A stretch of 64,000 nt of DNA from an uncultured Holophagaceae bacterium (GCA_903937385.1 CAIZZF010000026.1:62001-126000); one strand, 5' to 3'; numbered from the stretch's first letter, positions 51,616 through 60,546 are shown. Notes: generated from the letters alone by a model not told the origin. A program made the numbers and translations.

Positions 51616-54600
51616 TCAGGCTTCGACAGAAGCCTGAGCCGGTACGAGCGAGCGTCGCTTCCACAAATAATAAATCGCCGGATAGACCAGCAGCTCCAGC
51701 AGGAAGCTGGTGGTGAGGCCGCCCACCATGGGCGCGGCGATGCGCTTCATGAGGTCCGCGCCGGAGCCCGTGCTCCACATGATGGGCAGCAGGCCCATGA
51801 AGGCCGCGGCCACGGTCATGGCCTTGGGCCGCACCCGCTTCACGGCGCCGTGGATGATGGCCTCGATGAGGTCGCCGTCCGTGTTCAGCCGGCCTTTGCG
51901 CTGGGCCTCGTCGTGACTGAGGTCCAGGAACAGCAGCATGAACACGCCCGTCTCGGCGTCCAGGCCCATGAGGGCGATGAGGCCCACCCAGACGGCGATG
52001 CTCATGTTGTAGTCCAGGCCCCAGAGCAGCCAGAAGGCACCGATGGCGCTGAAGGGCACCGCCAGCATCACGATGCCCGCCTTGAAGGCCGACCGGGTGT
52101 TGGCGTAGAGCAGGCCGAAGATCAGCACCAGCGTGATGGGCAGGATGAGCTTCAGCCGCTCCTTCACGCGGATCATGTTCTCGTATTGGCCGCTCCAGGT
52201 GAGGCTGTAGCCGGGGGGCAGCTTCAGCTCCGCCACGGCGGCCTTGGCGCGATGGACATAGGTGCCCACATCCACCAGGGAGGTGTCGAAGTCCAGCAGC
52301 ACGTAGCCGTTCATGAGGCCGTTCTCGTCGCGGATCATGGCGGGGCCCGTGGTCCACTTCAGGTCCGCCAGCTCCTCCATGGCGACGGTGCCGCCTCCCG
52401 GCAGGGACACCAGCACCCGACCCAGGGCCGCCGTGGATTCCCGGAAGTCCCGCTGGTAGCGCACGTTCACGGGATACCGCGCCCGGCCGTCGAAGACCGT
52501 GGCCTGGGTGTCCCCACCGATGGCCGTCATCACCATCATGTTGGCCTGTTCCACGCTGAGCCCGTAGCGGGCCAGGCGGTCGCGCCTGAGCACGAAGTCA
52601 AGAAAGTAGCCTTCGTTGGTGCGCTCCGCGAAGGCGCTGCGGGTGCCCGGCACCTTGGCCAGGGCCGCTTCGGCCTGCACGGCAAGGCGTTCGATCACCG
52701 CCAGGTCGGGCCCGTTGACCTTGAGCCCCACCGGCGTGCGGATGCCCGTGCTGAGCATGTCCAGCCGGGCCTTGATGGGCATGGTCCAGGCGTTGGGGAT
52801 GGCGGGCAGGCGCACCGCGTGGTCCAGGTCCCGGACGATGTCCTCCTGGGTGACCCGGTCCCGCCAGAAGGGGCGCAGCAGGCCCTTCACCCAGCCCGGA
52901 GCCCAGCTCGAGAACCAGCGGGGCTTCTCGCGCCACTGGTCCTCGGGCTTGAGCACGATGACCGTCTCCATCATGGAGAAGGGCGCGGGATCCGTAGCGG
53001 TGTCGGCGCGGCCGGCCTTGCCATAGACCCGCGCCACCTCGGGCACCGTGCGGATGAGGCGGTCCTGCACCTGGAGGATCCGCTGGGCCTCGGTCTGGCT
53101 GAGGCCCGGCAGGGTCGAGGGCATGTAGAGCAGCGTGCCTTCATTGAGGGGCGGCATGAACTCGCTGCCCAGCTTCAGGAACACCGGCACCGTCGCCAGC
53201 ACCAGGAGGAAAGCCACGGCGATCGTGGCCTTCGCGTGCTTCAGGACGAAGCGGCAGGGGCGCTCGTAGATCCGGTGGAGGAACACCGAGATGGGGTGCT
53301 TCTCCTCCGGATAGTAGGTGCCCACCAGGGCGTGGGAGCCCAACTTCGCCAGCCACCGGGGCTTGAAGGTGAAGGGGTCCATCCGCGCGAACATCATGCG
53401 CAGGGCGGGATCCAGCGTGATGGCCAGCAGCGCCGCGATGGCCATGGCCAGGTTCTTGGAGTAGGCCAGGGGCTTGAAGAGCCGACCTTCCTGGTCCACC
53501 AGGGTGAACACGGGCATGAAGGCCACGGCCACCACCAGCAGGCTGAAGAACACCGACGGGCCCACCTCCAGCAGGGCGTCGAGGCGCACCTTGTGGAAGT
53601 CGCCGGGACGACCGGAGCTGTTCCATTCTTCGAGTTTCTTGTAGGCGTTCTCCACCTCCACGATGGCGCCATCCACCAGCACGCCGATGGAGATGGCGAT
53701 GCCAGCCAGGCTCATGAGGTTCGCGTTGAGGCCCGCCGCCTGCATGGGGATGAAGGCCAGGGCCACGCTCACGGGGATGGTGACGATGGGCACGATGGCC
53801 GAAGGGATGTGCCACAGGAAGACCAGGATCACCAGGGAGACGATGAGCATCTCCTCGATGAGCTTCCAGGACACGGTGCTGATGGCCTTCTGGATCAGCT
53901 CGGAGCGGTCGTAGGTGGTGACCACCTCGACGCCCTCGGGCAGGGAGGCCTTCAGGTCCTTCAGCTTCTCCTTCACGGCGGTGATGACGTTCAGGGCGTT
54001 CTCGCCCTGGCGCATGATGACGATGCCACCCACAGCGTCGCCCTGCCCGTCCAGGTCCGCCAGGCCCCGGCGGATATCTGGCCCCAGGGTCACGGTGGCC
54101 ACGTCCCCCAGGCGGATGGGCGTGCCGTTCTCAGACTTCAGCACGGCCTCCTCGAGGTCCTTCAGTGTCTTCACGTAGCCCCGGCCCCGCACCATGTACT
54201 CGCGACCCGACACTTCGATGAGGCGGCCCCCGGCCTCGTTGTTGGCGGCCTTCACCGAGGCGATCACCGCCTCCAGGGGCAGCCGGTAGGCGGACAGCTT
54301 GTTGGGGTTCACCGCCACCTGGAACTGCCGAGCCTGGCCACCCACGGTGGCCACCTCGGCCACCCCGGGCACGCTCTGCAGGGCGTAGCGCAGGAACCAG
54401 TCCTGGTGGCTGCGCAGCTCGTCGCTGCGGTGCTTGCCGGCGCGGTCCACCAGGGCGTACTGGAAGATCCAGCCCACGGAGGTGGCGTCCGGCCCAAGCT
54501 CGGTCTTCACCCCGGGCGGCAGGTTCGCGGTGATCTTGCTGAGGTACTCCAGCACGCGGCTGCGGGCCCAGTAGATGTCCGTGCCATCCTCGAAGATCAC

Positions 54601-54879
54601 GTAGACGTAGGAGTAGCCGAAGTCCGAGAGGCCGCGCACGGCCTTGACCTTGGGCGCGCCCAGCAGGCTGGTGATGATCGGATAGGTGACCTGGTCCTCC
54701 ACCAGGTCGGGGCTGCGGTCCCACTTGGAGTAGACGATCACCTGGGTGTCGCTGAGGTCCGGCAGCGCGTCCAGGGGGATGCGCTGCATGGACCAGAAAG
54801 AGAGGCCCAGCAGCAGCAGGCTGGCGGCCACCACCAGGAAGCGGTTCTCGGCGGAGAAGCGGATGATCTTCCGGATCAT
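51616..54879 (-). CDS. cusA: CusA/CzcA-type heavy-metal RND efflux pump
   Basis: The 1087-residue product is an inner-membrane RND transporter of the heavy-metal (HME) class. It has twelve membrane segments (one near the N-terminus, groups around 340-500 and 900-1060) and two large periplasmic loops. The HME signature GVLVDGAIVEVENAYKKLE lies in helix 4 (about residue 401). These proteins export Cu/Ag or Zn/Co/Cd with a membrane-fusion and outer-membrane partner. The motif context favours the monovalent (CusA) group, but the metal is not certain. Its ATG overlaps the end of cusB (ATGA), which shows tight coupling. Confidence 0.93.
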   Translation of the reverse strand: MIRKIIRFSAENRFLVVAASLLLLGLSFWSMQRIPLDALPDLSDTQVIVYSKWDRSPDLVEDQVTYPIITSLLGAPKVKAVRGLSDFGYSYVYVIFEDGTDIYWARSRVLEYLSKITANLPPGVKTELGPDATSVGWIFQYALVDRAGKHRSDELRSHQDWFLRYALQSVPGVAEVATVGGQARQFQVAVNPNKLSAYRLPLEAVIASVKAANNEAGGRLIEVSGREYMVRGRGYVKTLKDLEEAVLKSENGTPIRLGDVATVTLGPDIRRGLADLDGQGDAVGGIVIMRQGENALNVITAVKEKLKDLKASLPEGVEVVTTYDRSELIQKAISTVSWKLIEEMLIVSLVILVFLWHIPSAIVPIVTIPVSVALAFIPMQAAGLNANLMSLAGIAISIGVLVDGAIVEVENAYKKLEEWNSSGRPGDFHKVRLDALLEVGPSVFFSLLVVAVAFMPVFTLVDQEGRLFKPLAYSKNLAMAIAALLAITLDPALRMMFARMDPFTFKPRWLAKLGSHALVGTYYPEEKHPISVFLHRIYERPCRFVLKHAKATIAVAFLLVLATVPVFLKLGSEFMPPLNEGTLLYMPSTLPGLSQTEAQRILQVQDRLIRTVPEVARVYGKAGRADTATDPAPFSMMETVIVLKPEDQWREKPRWFSSWAPGWVKGLLRPFWRDRVTQEDIVRDLDHAVRLPAIPNAWTMPIKARLDMLSTGIRTPVGLKVNGPDLAVIERLAVQAEAALAKVPGTRSAFAERTNEGYFLDFVLRRDRLARYGLSVEQANMMVMTAIGGDTQATVFDGRARYPVNVRYQRDFRESTAALGRVLVSLPGGGTVAMEELADLKWTTGPAMIRDENGLMNGYVLLDFDTSLVDVGTYVHRAKAAVAELKLPPGYSLTWSGQYENMIRVKERLKLILPITLVLIFGLLYANTRSAFKAGIVMLAVPFSAIGAFWLLWGLDYNMSIAVWVGLIALMGLDAETGVFMLLFLDLSHDEAQRKGRLNTDGDLIEAIIHGAVKRVRPKAMTVAAAFMGLLPIMWSTGSGADLMKRIAAPMVGGLTTSFLLELLVYPAIYYLWKRRSLVPAQASVEA

Positions 54880-56183
54880 GGCTTGGCCTCGTGCTTGGAC
54901 TCGGCCTTGGCGCCCAGGGAGGCCAGGGCGGCCCGCAGGCGGGACTCGGAGTCCACCAGGAAGGCGGCGCCGGTGACGACTTCCTCACCGGCCTCAAGGC
55001 CCTTGCGGACCTCCACCAGATCACCAGTCGCGGGGCCGGTCTCCACCTCGCGGGGCTCGAACTTGCCATCGCCCAGGGCCACGAAGACCACCTTGCGGGT
55101 GCCGGAGTCCAGCACCGCGTCCAGGGGCACCAGCAGCCCCTTGCGGGTGCCGGTCTTGAGCACCGCGTCGCCGAACATCTCCGGCTTCAGCTCACCCCGG
55201 GGGTTGGCCACCTCGATGCGCACCTTGGCGGTGCGCGTCTTGGGGTCCAGCACCGCGTCCACGAAGGCCACGCGGCCCGGGAAGGCCCGACCGTCGCCGC
55301 CGTTGATCCGAAGCTCCGCAGCCCCGCCCACCTTCACCCGGGCCAGCTCGGACTCGGTGACCTCCGCCTGGGCCCAGAGGTGGCCCAGGTCCGTGATCTC
55401 CAGCGGGGCCTCACCCGGTGAGACCCTGGAGCCTTCCACCACGGTCTTGGCCGTGATGATGCCGCTGAGGGGCGAGCGCAGGGTGAGCGTCTTCTGGACC
55501 TCGCCGGTCTTCTCCAGCTGCTCCAGGGCCTCCGCGGGCACGTCCCACAGCTGCAGGCGGCGGCGGGCTGAGTCCAGCAGGTCGCCGCCGGACTGTTTGA
55601 GGGCGCCGCCGCTCAGGGCCTTCTGGGTGCGCAGGGCCAGCAGGTACTCCCGCTGGGCGCTGACGAACTCGGGGCTGTAGAGGCTGAAGAGGGGCTGCCC
55701 CTTGGCCACCGCCTTGCCCACGAAGTCCGCGTAGAGCTTCTCCACAAAGCCCTCCACCTTGACGTTGATCTTCCGGATGCGGGTCTCATCCGGGGCCAGT
55801 CGGACCACCGCGCGGATCTCGCCGCCGGTGGCGCCCAGAACCACCTTGGCGGTGCGCAGGCCGATGAGCTGCTGGCGGGCGGGATCGATGGTGATGGCGG
55901 CCAGGCCGTCCACGCTGGAGGCGCCGCCCTGGATCTCCTCGATGGGCACCAGGTCCATGGCGCAGATGGGGCAGGTGCCGAAGTGATCCTGAAGAATCTG
56001 CAGGTGCATGGGGCACTGGTACATCTGCTTCTTCGCCGCCGGGGCCGGGGCAGCGGGGCTCGGACGGCGCACCAGCAGGGTGCCGCCCACGCCGACCGCG
56101 AGGCCGAGGGCCAGCAGGGCCAGGGAGCGGACGGAGGAGCCGGCGCGGGTTGGCTGTTCGGGTGAGGTCTGTTCGTTGCTCAT
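54876..56183 (-). CDS. cusB: CusB-type membrane-fusion protein with heavy-metal-binding domain
   Basis: The 435-residue product has an N-terminal membrane anchor (about 18-38), a small heavy-metal-binding domain (about 53-80: YQCPMHLQILQ, then GTCPICAMDL), and the lipoyl, hairpin and beta-barrel domains of an RND adaptor (about 90-420). The metal-binding domain is of the YxCPMHP-CPxCGM type but with Leu for Pro after CPMH and Ala for Gly before Met. The adaptor links CusA to the outer-membrane channel. ATG 56183 has AGGAG upstream. It lies 8 nt after the cusC stop. Confidence 0.92.
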   Translation of the reverse strand: MSNEQTSPEQPTRAGSSVRSLALLALGLAVGVGGTLLVRRPSPAAPAPAAKKQMYQCPMHLQILQDHFGTCPICAMDLVPIEEIQGGASSVDGLAAITIDPARQQLIGLRTAKVVLGATGGEIRAVVRLAPDETRIRKINVKVEGFVEKLYADFVGKAVAKGQPLFSLYSPEFVSAQREYLLALRTQKALSGGALKQSGGDLLDSARRRLQLWDVPAEALEQLEKTGEVQKTLTLRSPLSGIITAKTVVEGSRVSPGEAPLEITDLGHLWAQAEVTESELARVKVGGAAELRINGGDGRAFPGRVAFVDAVLDPKTRTAKVRIEVANPRGELKPEMFGDAVLKTGTRKGLLVPLDAVLDSGTRKVVFVALGDGKFEPREVETGPATGDLVEVRKGLEAGEEVVTGAAFLVDSESRLRAALASLGAKAESKHEAKP

Positions 56184-56191
56184 GGGATCTC

Positions 56192-57571
56192 CTACATCTT
56201 CATCGAGGCGGGGCCGCTGTCCTGGGCCTTGCCCGGGGCCTTGGCAGTGGAACGAACGGCAGGGGCGGCGCCACCCGCGGCGATGCTGGCGGAGCCCAGA
56301 GACCCGCCGGCCACGGGGACCGTGGGGCCGAGGGCGCACTCCGCCAGGGCGATGTACTGGGCCTGGAGCTGGGCCTGGGTCTGCAGGAAGGCGGCCTGGT
56401 CACCCACCCAGCCATTGAGTGCCTCCAGGGCGCCCAGGAAGGGGGCGCGGCCTGCCTCGTACTGGGCCAGGGCGGCCCGGAAGCTGGCCTCGCTCTGCAC
56501 CAGCAGGCCTTCGCGATAGAGGTCGCGGATCTTGTGCAGGGCCTGGATCTGGAGGGTGCGCTCCTCGGTGCGCTGCCGCAGCAGGCTGCGCACGGACTCC
56601 ACCTCGGAGCCCTGGCCCTGGCGGTGGTGCTCATGCTCGGCCACGGCGCGCTGCTGCTTGGAGCGGCCATAGATGGGCAGGGAGATGCTCACGCCCACCT
56701 GCCACATGGGATCGAAGGCGCCCCGGGGCATGATGCCCGCGGTGACGGCGAAGTCGGGCCGCCGGTCCAGCTTCGCCAGCTCCAGCTGCTTCTCGGTCTG
56801 CTTCACGGTAGCGCGGGCCGAGGCCAGCTCGGGACTGCGGGCCTCGACCACCTCGGGGGCCAGGAGGGCGGGCTCCGGCAAGTCCGCAAGGGTGGCGGTG
56901 GTGGGGATGGGGTCCGCAGGCTCGTGCTGCCGCAGGCGGTTGAGGCCGGCCACGGCGGACCGCTCCTCGGCCTCCAGGGACCAGACCGCCTGCTGCAGCC
57001 GCGTGCGCTCGAGCTGGGCGCGCAGCAGGTCGCCCTGGCTGCCCTGCCCCACCTCGTAGCGGGTGCGGGCCAGCTGCTCGGCCTGCTCCAGGAAGAGGGC
57101 CTGCTGCCCCTGCAGCTGCCGCTGCTCGCGGATCAGCAGCAGGGCCGCGTAGCCCCGGCGCACATCGGCCTCCAGGCCCAGCTGAACCCGGACGCGGGTG
57201 GCATCCGAGAAGTCCACGGCCAGGGCCGCCACGTCCTTGCGGAGGGCGCGCTTGCCGGGCCAGGGCAGCGGCTGGGTGAAGGCCACGCTGTAGAAGCTGG
57301 TCTCCATGCGGCCAATCTGCAGCTTCTGGAAGCCGTCGTTCTGCAGCCCCAGGGAGATCGACGGATCCGGCAGCACCCCCGCCTGGGGCACGCGCTCCTC
57401 GTCCATGCGCACGGCCGCGTCGGCCCGCCGCAGGTCCGGGTGCTCCGCCAGGGCCTCGCGGATGAGGCCGGACAATACCGGGTCGGGAGAGAAGGGATCG
57501 GGTTGGGGAACCTGGGCCAGGCCCGATGCGGTGAGCACCAGGGCCGGAACCAGACGCGAAAAGGCGCGCAT
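56192..57571 (-). CDS. cusC: CusC/TolC-type outer-membrane efflux channel
   Basis: The 459-residue product has a signal peptide (about 1-20) and two repeated outer-membrane efflux (OEP) halves, with long amphipathic helices (QLGLEADVRRGYAALL, then SLEAEERSAVAGLNRLRQHE and KQTEKQLELAKLDR) and the conserved barrel-like segments. It forms the exit duct of the CusCBA pump. ATG 57571 is preferred over 57577 because GGAG lies at proper spacing. The operon order here is Cys-rich protein, cusC, cusB, cusA, then the two YHS-like genes. Confidence 0.92.
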   Translation of the reverse strand: MRAFSRLVPALVLTASGLAQVPQPDPFSPDPVLSGLIREALAEHPDLRRADAAVRMDEERVPQAGVLPDPSISLGLQNDGFQKLQIGRMETSFYSVAFTQPLPWPGKRALRKDVAALAVDFSDATRVRVQLGLEADVRRGYAALLLIREQRQLQGQQALFLEQAEQLARTRYEVGQGSQGDLLRAQLERTRLQQAVWSLEAEERSAVAGLNRLRQHEPADPIPTTATLADLPEPALLAPEVVEARSPELASARATVKQTEKQLELAKLDRRPDFAVTAGIMPRGAFDPMWQVGVSISLPIYGRSKQQRAVAEHEHHRQGQGSEVESVRSLLRQRTEERTLQIQALHKIRDLYREGLLVQSEASFRAALAQYEAGRAPFLGALEALNGWVGDQAAFLQTQAQLQAQYIALAECALGPTVPVAGGSLGSASIAAGGAAPAVRSTAKAPGKAQDSGPASMKM

Positions 57572-57638
57572 GGGCATCTCCGGAACAAAGGGGTCAGGCC
57601 CGCCCGGACGGGCAGGCAGGGCTACGCCAGGGCGGCCC

Positions 57639-58025
57639 TCAGATCCGGAACGCGCTCAACAGGGCCAGGTGTCGGCCCAGGTCCGGGTCGCGGCCCCGGA
57701 GGAACGACACCAGCTCCGGCAGGTTCCTCAGCAGGGGCTGTGCCTCAGCCCAGCCTGTGGGTGCGGGCGCGGCTTCCACGCGTCGCTGGGCCTGCTCGCC
57801 CCGGCGCGGGGCCTGGAGGGCAACGGCACCGGGGCGCTGCTGGCAGCTGTTCTGCTGGGGGCCCCGGTTGCTCTCGGGCTTGGGGCAGGGGCAGGTATCC
57901 TCGACACCGGCGGCCTCGCCGCAGCAGCAGCTGTGGGGTGCGGTGGCGTCACCTGGCGTCCAGTCCAGGGCCCCGCCGCCCAGGAGCAGCGCGAAAGCCA
58001 GGATGAAACGCAGGAGCGATCGCAG
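57639..58025 (-). CDS. Cys-rich exported protein of unknown function, probable CTG start
   Basis: This frame has no ATG, GTG or TTG at its beginning; an in-frame TGA lies just upstream. A CTG codon at 58025-58023 has a perfect GGAGG 6 nt before it. From there the 128-residue product has a signal-like helix (RSLLRFILAFALLLGGGAL), then a Cys-rich part with HSCCCGE (about 31-37), TCPCPKP (44-50) and SC near 60. A Gln/Arg-rich linker and a helical end (PELVSFLRGRDPDLGRHL) complete it. It lies 67 nt upstream of cusC on the same strand and is probably its leader gene. I do not recognise the family; a metal-binding role is inferred. Confidence 0.65.
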   Translation of the reverse strand: MRSLLRFILAFALLLGGGALDWTPGDATAPHSCCCGEAAGVEDTCPCPKPESNRGPQQNSCQQRPGAVALQAPRRGEQAQRRVEAAPAPTGWAEAQPLLRNLPELVSFLRGRDPDLGRHLALLSAFRI

Positions 58026-58147
58026 GGGAAACCTCCGAAGCTCCCATCATAGGGCCGGTTCCTGTGTGGCGACAGGCAATCCTTGACCCGGGTCACAGCG
58101 GCGCGGCGAGGAGGCGGGTCCAGCGTGGGGCAGCGTAGGATGGAGCC

Positions 58148-59209
58148 ATGACGGAAACCTTGGAACTGGCGATCATCGGCGGCGGCGTGGCCGGCCTGAG
58201 CCTGGCCTACCACCTGGCCCGCGCGGGCCAGCGGGGCATTGTCCTCCTGGAGCGGGAGGATCAGGCCGGCACCTACGCCAGCGGCCACAACGCCGCCGTG
58301 GCACGGTCCCTCACCGGACGCCTGGAGCACACCTCCCTGACCGTGGAAGGCTGCCGCCGCCTGGCGGAGGTGGGCCTCCTCGCCCGGACCGGGGGCCTCC
58401 TGGCCAGCGTGGAGCCCGGCCCCCTGGATGAGTTCGAGGCCGAGGCCCGGCGGCACGGCGTGGCCGTGACCCGAGGCGAAGGCATCCCCCTGCCCGGCCT
58501 CCGGGCCGCGGAGCATCTGGCCATCCCCGGCGATGGCGTCATCGACATCGCGGGCCTGCTGCGCACCTGCGCCGACGGCGCCCGGGCCGGGGGCGTGAGC
58601 CTCCGCTTCGGCTGCGGCGTGCGAGGTGTCCAGCCCACCGCCGACGGCTTCGAGCTCGACACCGATGCGGGTCCCCTTCACACCCGGCAGCTCGGCATCG
58701 CCGCCGGCGCCTGGGCGGGGGAGCTGGGCGCCCAGGCCGGTTCCCGCATCGCCTTCACCCCCCTGCGGCGCACCCTGGTCTGGAGCGGCGCGCCGCATCC
58801 CCAGGTCGAGCCCTGGGCCTGGTGGGTGGACCGCCCCTTCTATTTGCGCCCCGAGAGCGGCGGCCTGCTCCTGTGTCCCTGCGAAGAGGTCGCGGTGCCG
58901 CTGCCCCCCCGGGGCCGGCAGCCGGACACGGACCCCGCGGTGCTGGACAGCCTCTTCACCAGCCTCCGAGAGCTGGCACCCCACCTGGCGGACCGTCCCG
59001 TCACCCGGTACTGGACCGGCCTGCGGACCTTCGCCCCGGACCGCCGCTTCGTCCTCGGCTGGGACCCCTGGAACCCGCGCCTCTTCTGGTCCGCGGGCCT
59101 CGGCGGCCACGGCATGACCAGCGGCCTCGCCGTCGGCGCCCTCGCCGCCGCCGCCTACCAGCGCAAGGCCGACACCGGCGTGCTGGACCCCGGGCGGTTC
59201 AGGGTCTGA
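58148..59209 (+). CDS. FAD-dependent oxidoreductase, D-amino-acid oxidase (DadA-like) family
   Basis: The 353-residue product has an FAD-binding N-terminus (LAIIGGGVAGLSLAYHLARAG with LLERE after it), the S-HNAAVARSL segment, and a C-terminal end (FWSAGLGGHGMTSGLAVGALAA) typical of the DAO family. Family members oxidise amines such as glycine, sarcosine or D-amino acids, or act on glycerol-3-phosphate. The substrate is not clear. GGATGGAG lies upstream of ATG 58148. It is divergent from the Cys-rich/cus operon. Confidence 0.9.
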   Translation: MTETLELAIIGGGVAGLSLAYHLARAGQRGIVLLEREDQAGTYASGHNAAVARSLTGRLEHTSLTVEGCRRLAEVGLLARTGGLLASVEPGPLDEFEAEARRHGVAVTRGEGIPLPGLRAAEHLAIPGDGVIDIAGLLRTCADGARAGGVSLRFGCGVRGVQPTADGFELDTDAGPLHTRQLGIAAGAWAGELGAQAGSRIAFTPLRRTLVWSGAPHPQVEPWAWWVDRPFYLRPESGGLLLCPCEEVAVPLPPRGRQPDTDPAVLDSLFTSLRELAPHLADRPVTRYWTGLRTFAPDRRFVLGWDPWNPRLFWSAGLGGHGMTSGLAVGALAAAAYQRKADTGVLDPGRFRV

Positions 59210-59221
59210 GGAAGAACTTTT

Positions 59222-59367
59222 TCACCACGAAGACAGAAGGATTCAGTTTGTCTCGCGTATCGGCGCAGCCGATGCCGAGAAGACCACGAAGGAAGAGAAG
59301 GCGTTCCAAACGCCTTCCGACTTTTCTTCGTGCTCTTCTTCGTGGTCTTGGTGGTCTTCGTGGTTAA
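59222..59367. repeat. CACGAAGA-type palindromic element, copy 3, with nested insert
   Basis: The left part starts with TTCACCACGAAGACAGAAGG, then is interrupted by the REP-like unit at 59246-59279, then resumes as AGACCACGAAGG. A perfect 8-bp hairpin (AAGGCGTT, CCA, AACGCCTT at 59298-59316) forms the tip. The right arm (59338-59367) equals copy 2 over 30 nt. The element starts 12 nt after the FAD-oxidase stop and lies before the nitrilase gene, filling most of the 186-nt gap. Confidence 0.88.
59246..59279 (+). repeat. 34-nt REP-like palindromic repeat, copy 2, nested in a CACGAAGA element
   Basis: This unit matches 42233-42266 (opposite strand) at 32 of 34 positions, with the core hairpin ATCGGC-GCA-GCCGAT. 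In copies 1 and 2 of the CACGAAGA element the left arm is continuous at this point, so the unit appears inserted into it. Confidence 0.82.
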
Positions 59368-59395
59368 GCCTTTCCCTTTCTCCTAATATCACCTC

Positions 59396-60223
59396 ATGTC
59401 CACCATCCTTCGCGTTGCTCTGGTCCAGCAGGACACGGTCTGGCAGGACCCGGGCGCGAACCTCGCCCGGGCGCAGGGGTTTGTGGAACAGGCTGCGCGG
59501 GCGGGAGCCCGGGTGGCGGTGTTTCCGGAGCTGTTCACGCTGGGCTTCACCATGGCGCCAGAACCTTTCGCGGAGGCCCTGCCTGGCCCCACCACGGATG
59601 CCCTGGGGGCGCTGTCCCGGGAGTTCGGGCTCTACCTGATCGGTTCGGCGGTGGAGACCCACGCGCCGCACCCACGCAACGCGGCCTTCGTCACGGGCCC
59701 GGACGGCGCCCTGATTGCCGTTTACCGCAAGCTGCATCCCTTCACCTACGGCGACGAGCACCAGCACTACACCGGCGGGGACGACTGCCCGCTGTTCGAG
59801 CTCGACGGCATCCCCTGCGGCCTGCAGATCTGCTACGACCTCCGCTTTCCCGAGCCCTTCCGCGCCCTGGCGGCGAAGGGCGCCGAGGTCATCTTCGTGC
59901 CCGCCAACTGGCCCGCCCGGCGCATCTCCGCCTGGTCCACCCTGCTGGCGGCCCGCGCCATCGAGAACCAGGTGGCCCTCTGCGGCGTCAATCGCGTGGG
60001 CCGCGACGGCGCCGGCCTGGACTACCCCGGGGCGTCCGCGCTCCACGACTGCTTCGGCGAAGTCATCGCCCAGGGCGATGCCACCGAGGGTCTGGTGGTC
60101 GGCGACCTCGACCTCACCCAGCTCCGCGCCTGGCGCCAGCGCTTCCCCGCCCTGCAGGACCGGCGGCCGGAGGTCTACGCGGCCCTGGAGCGCAAAGCTG
60201 GAACACCGATGAACACCGATTAA
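59396..60223 (+). CDS. Carbon-nitrogen hydrolase (nitrilase/omega-amidase family)
   Basis: The 275-residue product has the Glu-Lys-Cys triad of nitrilase-fold amidases: Glu in FPELFTLGF, Lys in YRKLHPFTYGDE, and nucleophile Cys in GLQICYDLRFPE. The similarity is to omega-amidases such as YafV/Nit2, which hydrolyse alpha-keto-glutaramate-type compounds. The last residues (about TPMNTD) and the stop are encoded by the left arm of the ACCGATGAA palindrome, so this C-terminus was probably altered by the element. No clear ribosome site precedes ATG 59396. Confidence 0.9.
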   Translation: MSTILRVALVQQDTVWQDPGANLARAQGFVEQAARAGARVAVFPELFTLGFTMAPEPFAEALPGPTTDALGALSREFGLYLIGSAVETHAPHPRNAAFVTGPDGALIAVYRKLHPFTYGDEHQHYTGGDDCPLFELDGIPCGLQICYDLRFPEPFRALAAKGAEVIFVPANWPARRISAWSTLLAARAIENQVALCGVNRVGRDGAGLDYPGASALHDCFGEVIAQGDATEGLVVGDLDLTQLRAWRQRFPALQDRRPEVYAALERKAGTPMNTD

Positions 60224-60308
60224 GAGCGGATGAAGACAGGGTCCTCGGGAACTTCAAAGTGGCTCATTTATCCTGCTTATATCGGTGTTACTCGGTGTGT
60301 ATCGGTGG
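60202..60308. repeat. ACCGATGAA-type palindromic element, copy 2, overlapping the nitrilase end
   Basis: The left arm AACACCGATGAACACCGATT (from 60202) lies inside the nitrilase frame and includes its TAA stop. The right arm carries ATCGGTGTTACTCGGTG and ATCGGTGG (60281-60308). The word family is the same as at 47780-47888. Confidence 0.85.
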
Positions 60309-60546
60309 CCAATCCCTTATTGCCGGGTCCCTGGCCCGGCGGACCAACGCCGCACCTAAATGCCCCATCCCCTTCATCCGCAGTTTCCCCGTCCAATTGC
60401 CAATTTTTGACCGGGAGGGAAGGCGCGCTGGGTATGTAAAAAATCTAGACTTCAACCGTTTGTACCTACCTGACGTCGCCATCGGCCGTACATTGCCCAC
60501 TGATGACCCCTAGGCATCACGCTGCGTTGAACTCTCGGGAGACCTA
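60224..60546. other. Intergenic region downstream of the nitrilase gene
   Basis: Up to 60308 this holds the loop and right arm of the palindromic element. From 60309 to 60546 no gene is convincing. The stretch near 60400-60470 is AT-richer and may contain the promoter of the small gene at 60547, but I could not fix a -35/-10 pair with normal spacing. Confidence 0.55.

Noticed and set aside
51601-55680. Very long plus-strand frame opposite cusA/cusB
   Set aside because: Antisense shadow with His/Gln/Gly-rich translation; the minus strand encodes a complete RND pump.
57728-59110. Long minus-strand frame opposite the FAD oxidase and overlapping the Cys-rich gene
   Set aside because: Its translation is Gly/Ala/Arg-rich without motifs; the plus-strand oxidase and the minus-strand Cys-rich frame in another phase explain the region better.
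22810-60308. CRISPR array
   Set aside because: The repeated words CACGAAGA and ACCGATGAA are short, sit in palindromic pairs and have no regular spacers; no cas genes are present.
60410-60470. Sigma70 promoter TTGACC with TATGTA before the small gene at 60547
   Set aside because: The spacing of 20 nt is too long for a reliable -35/-10 pair.
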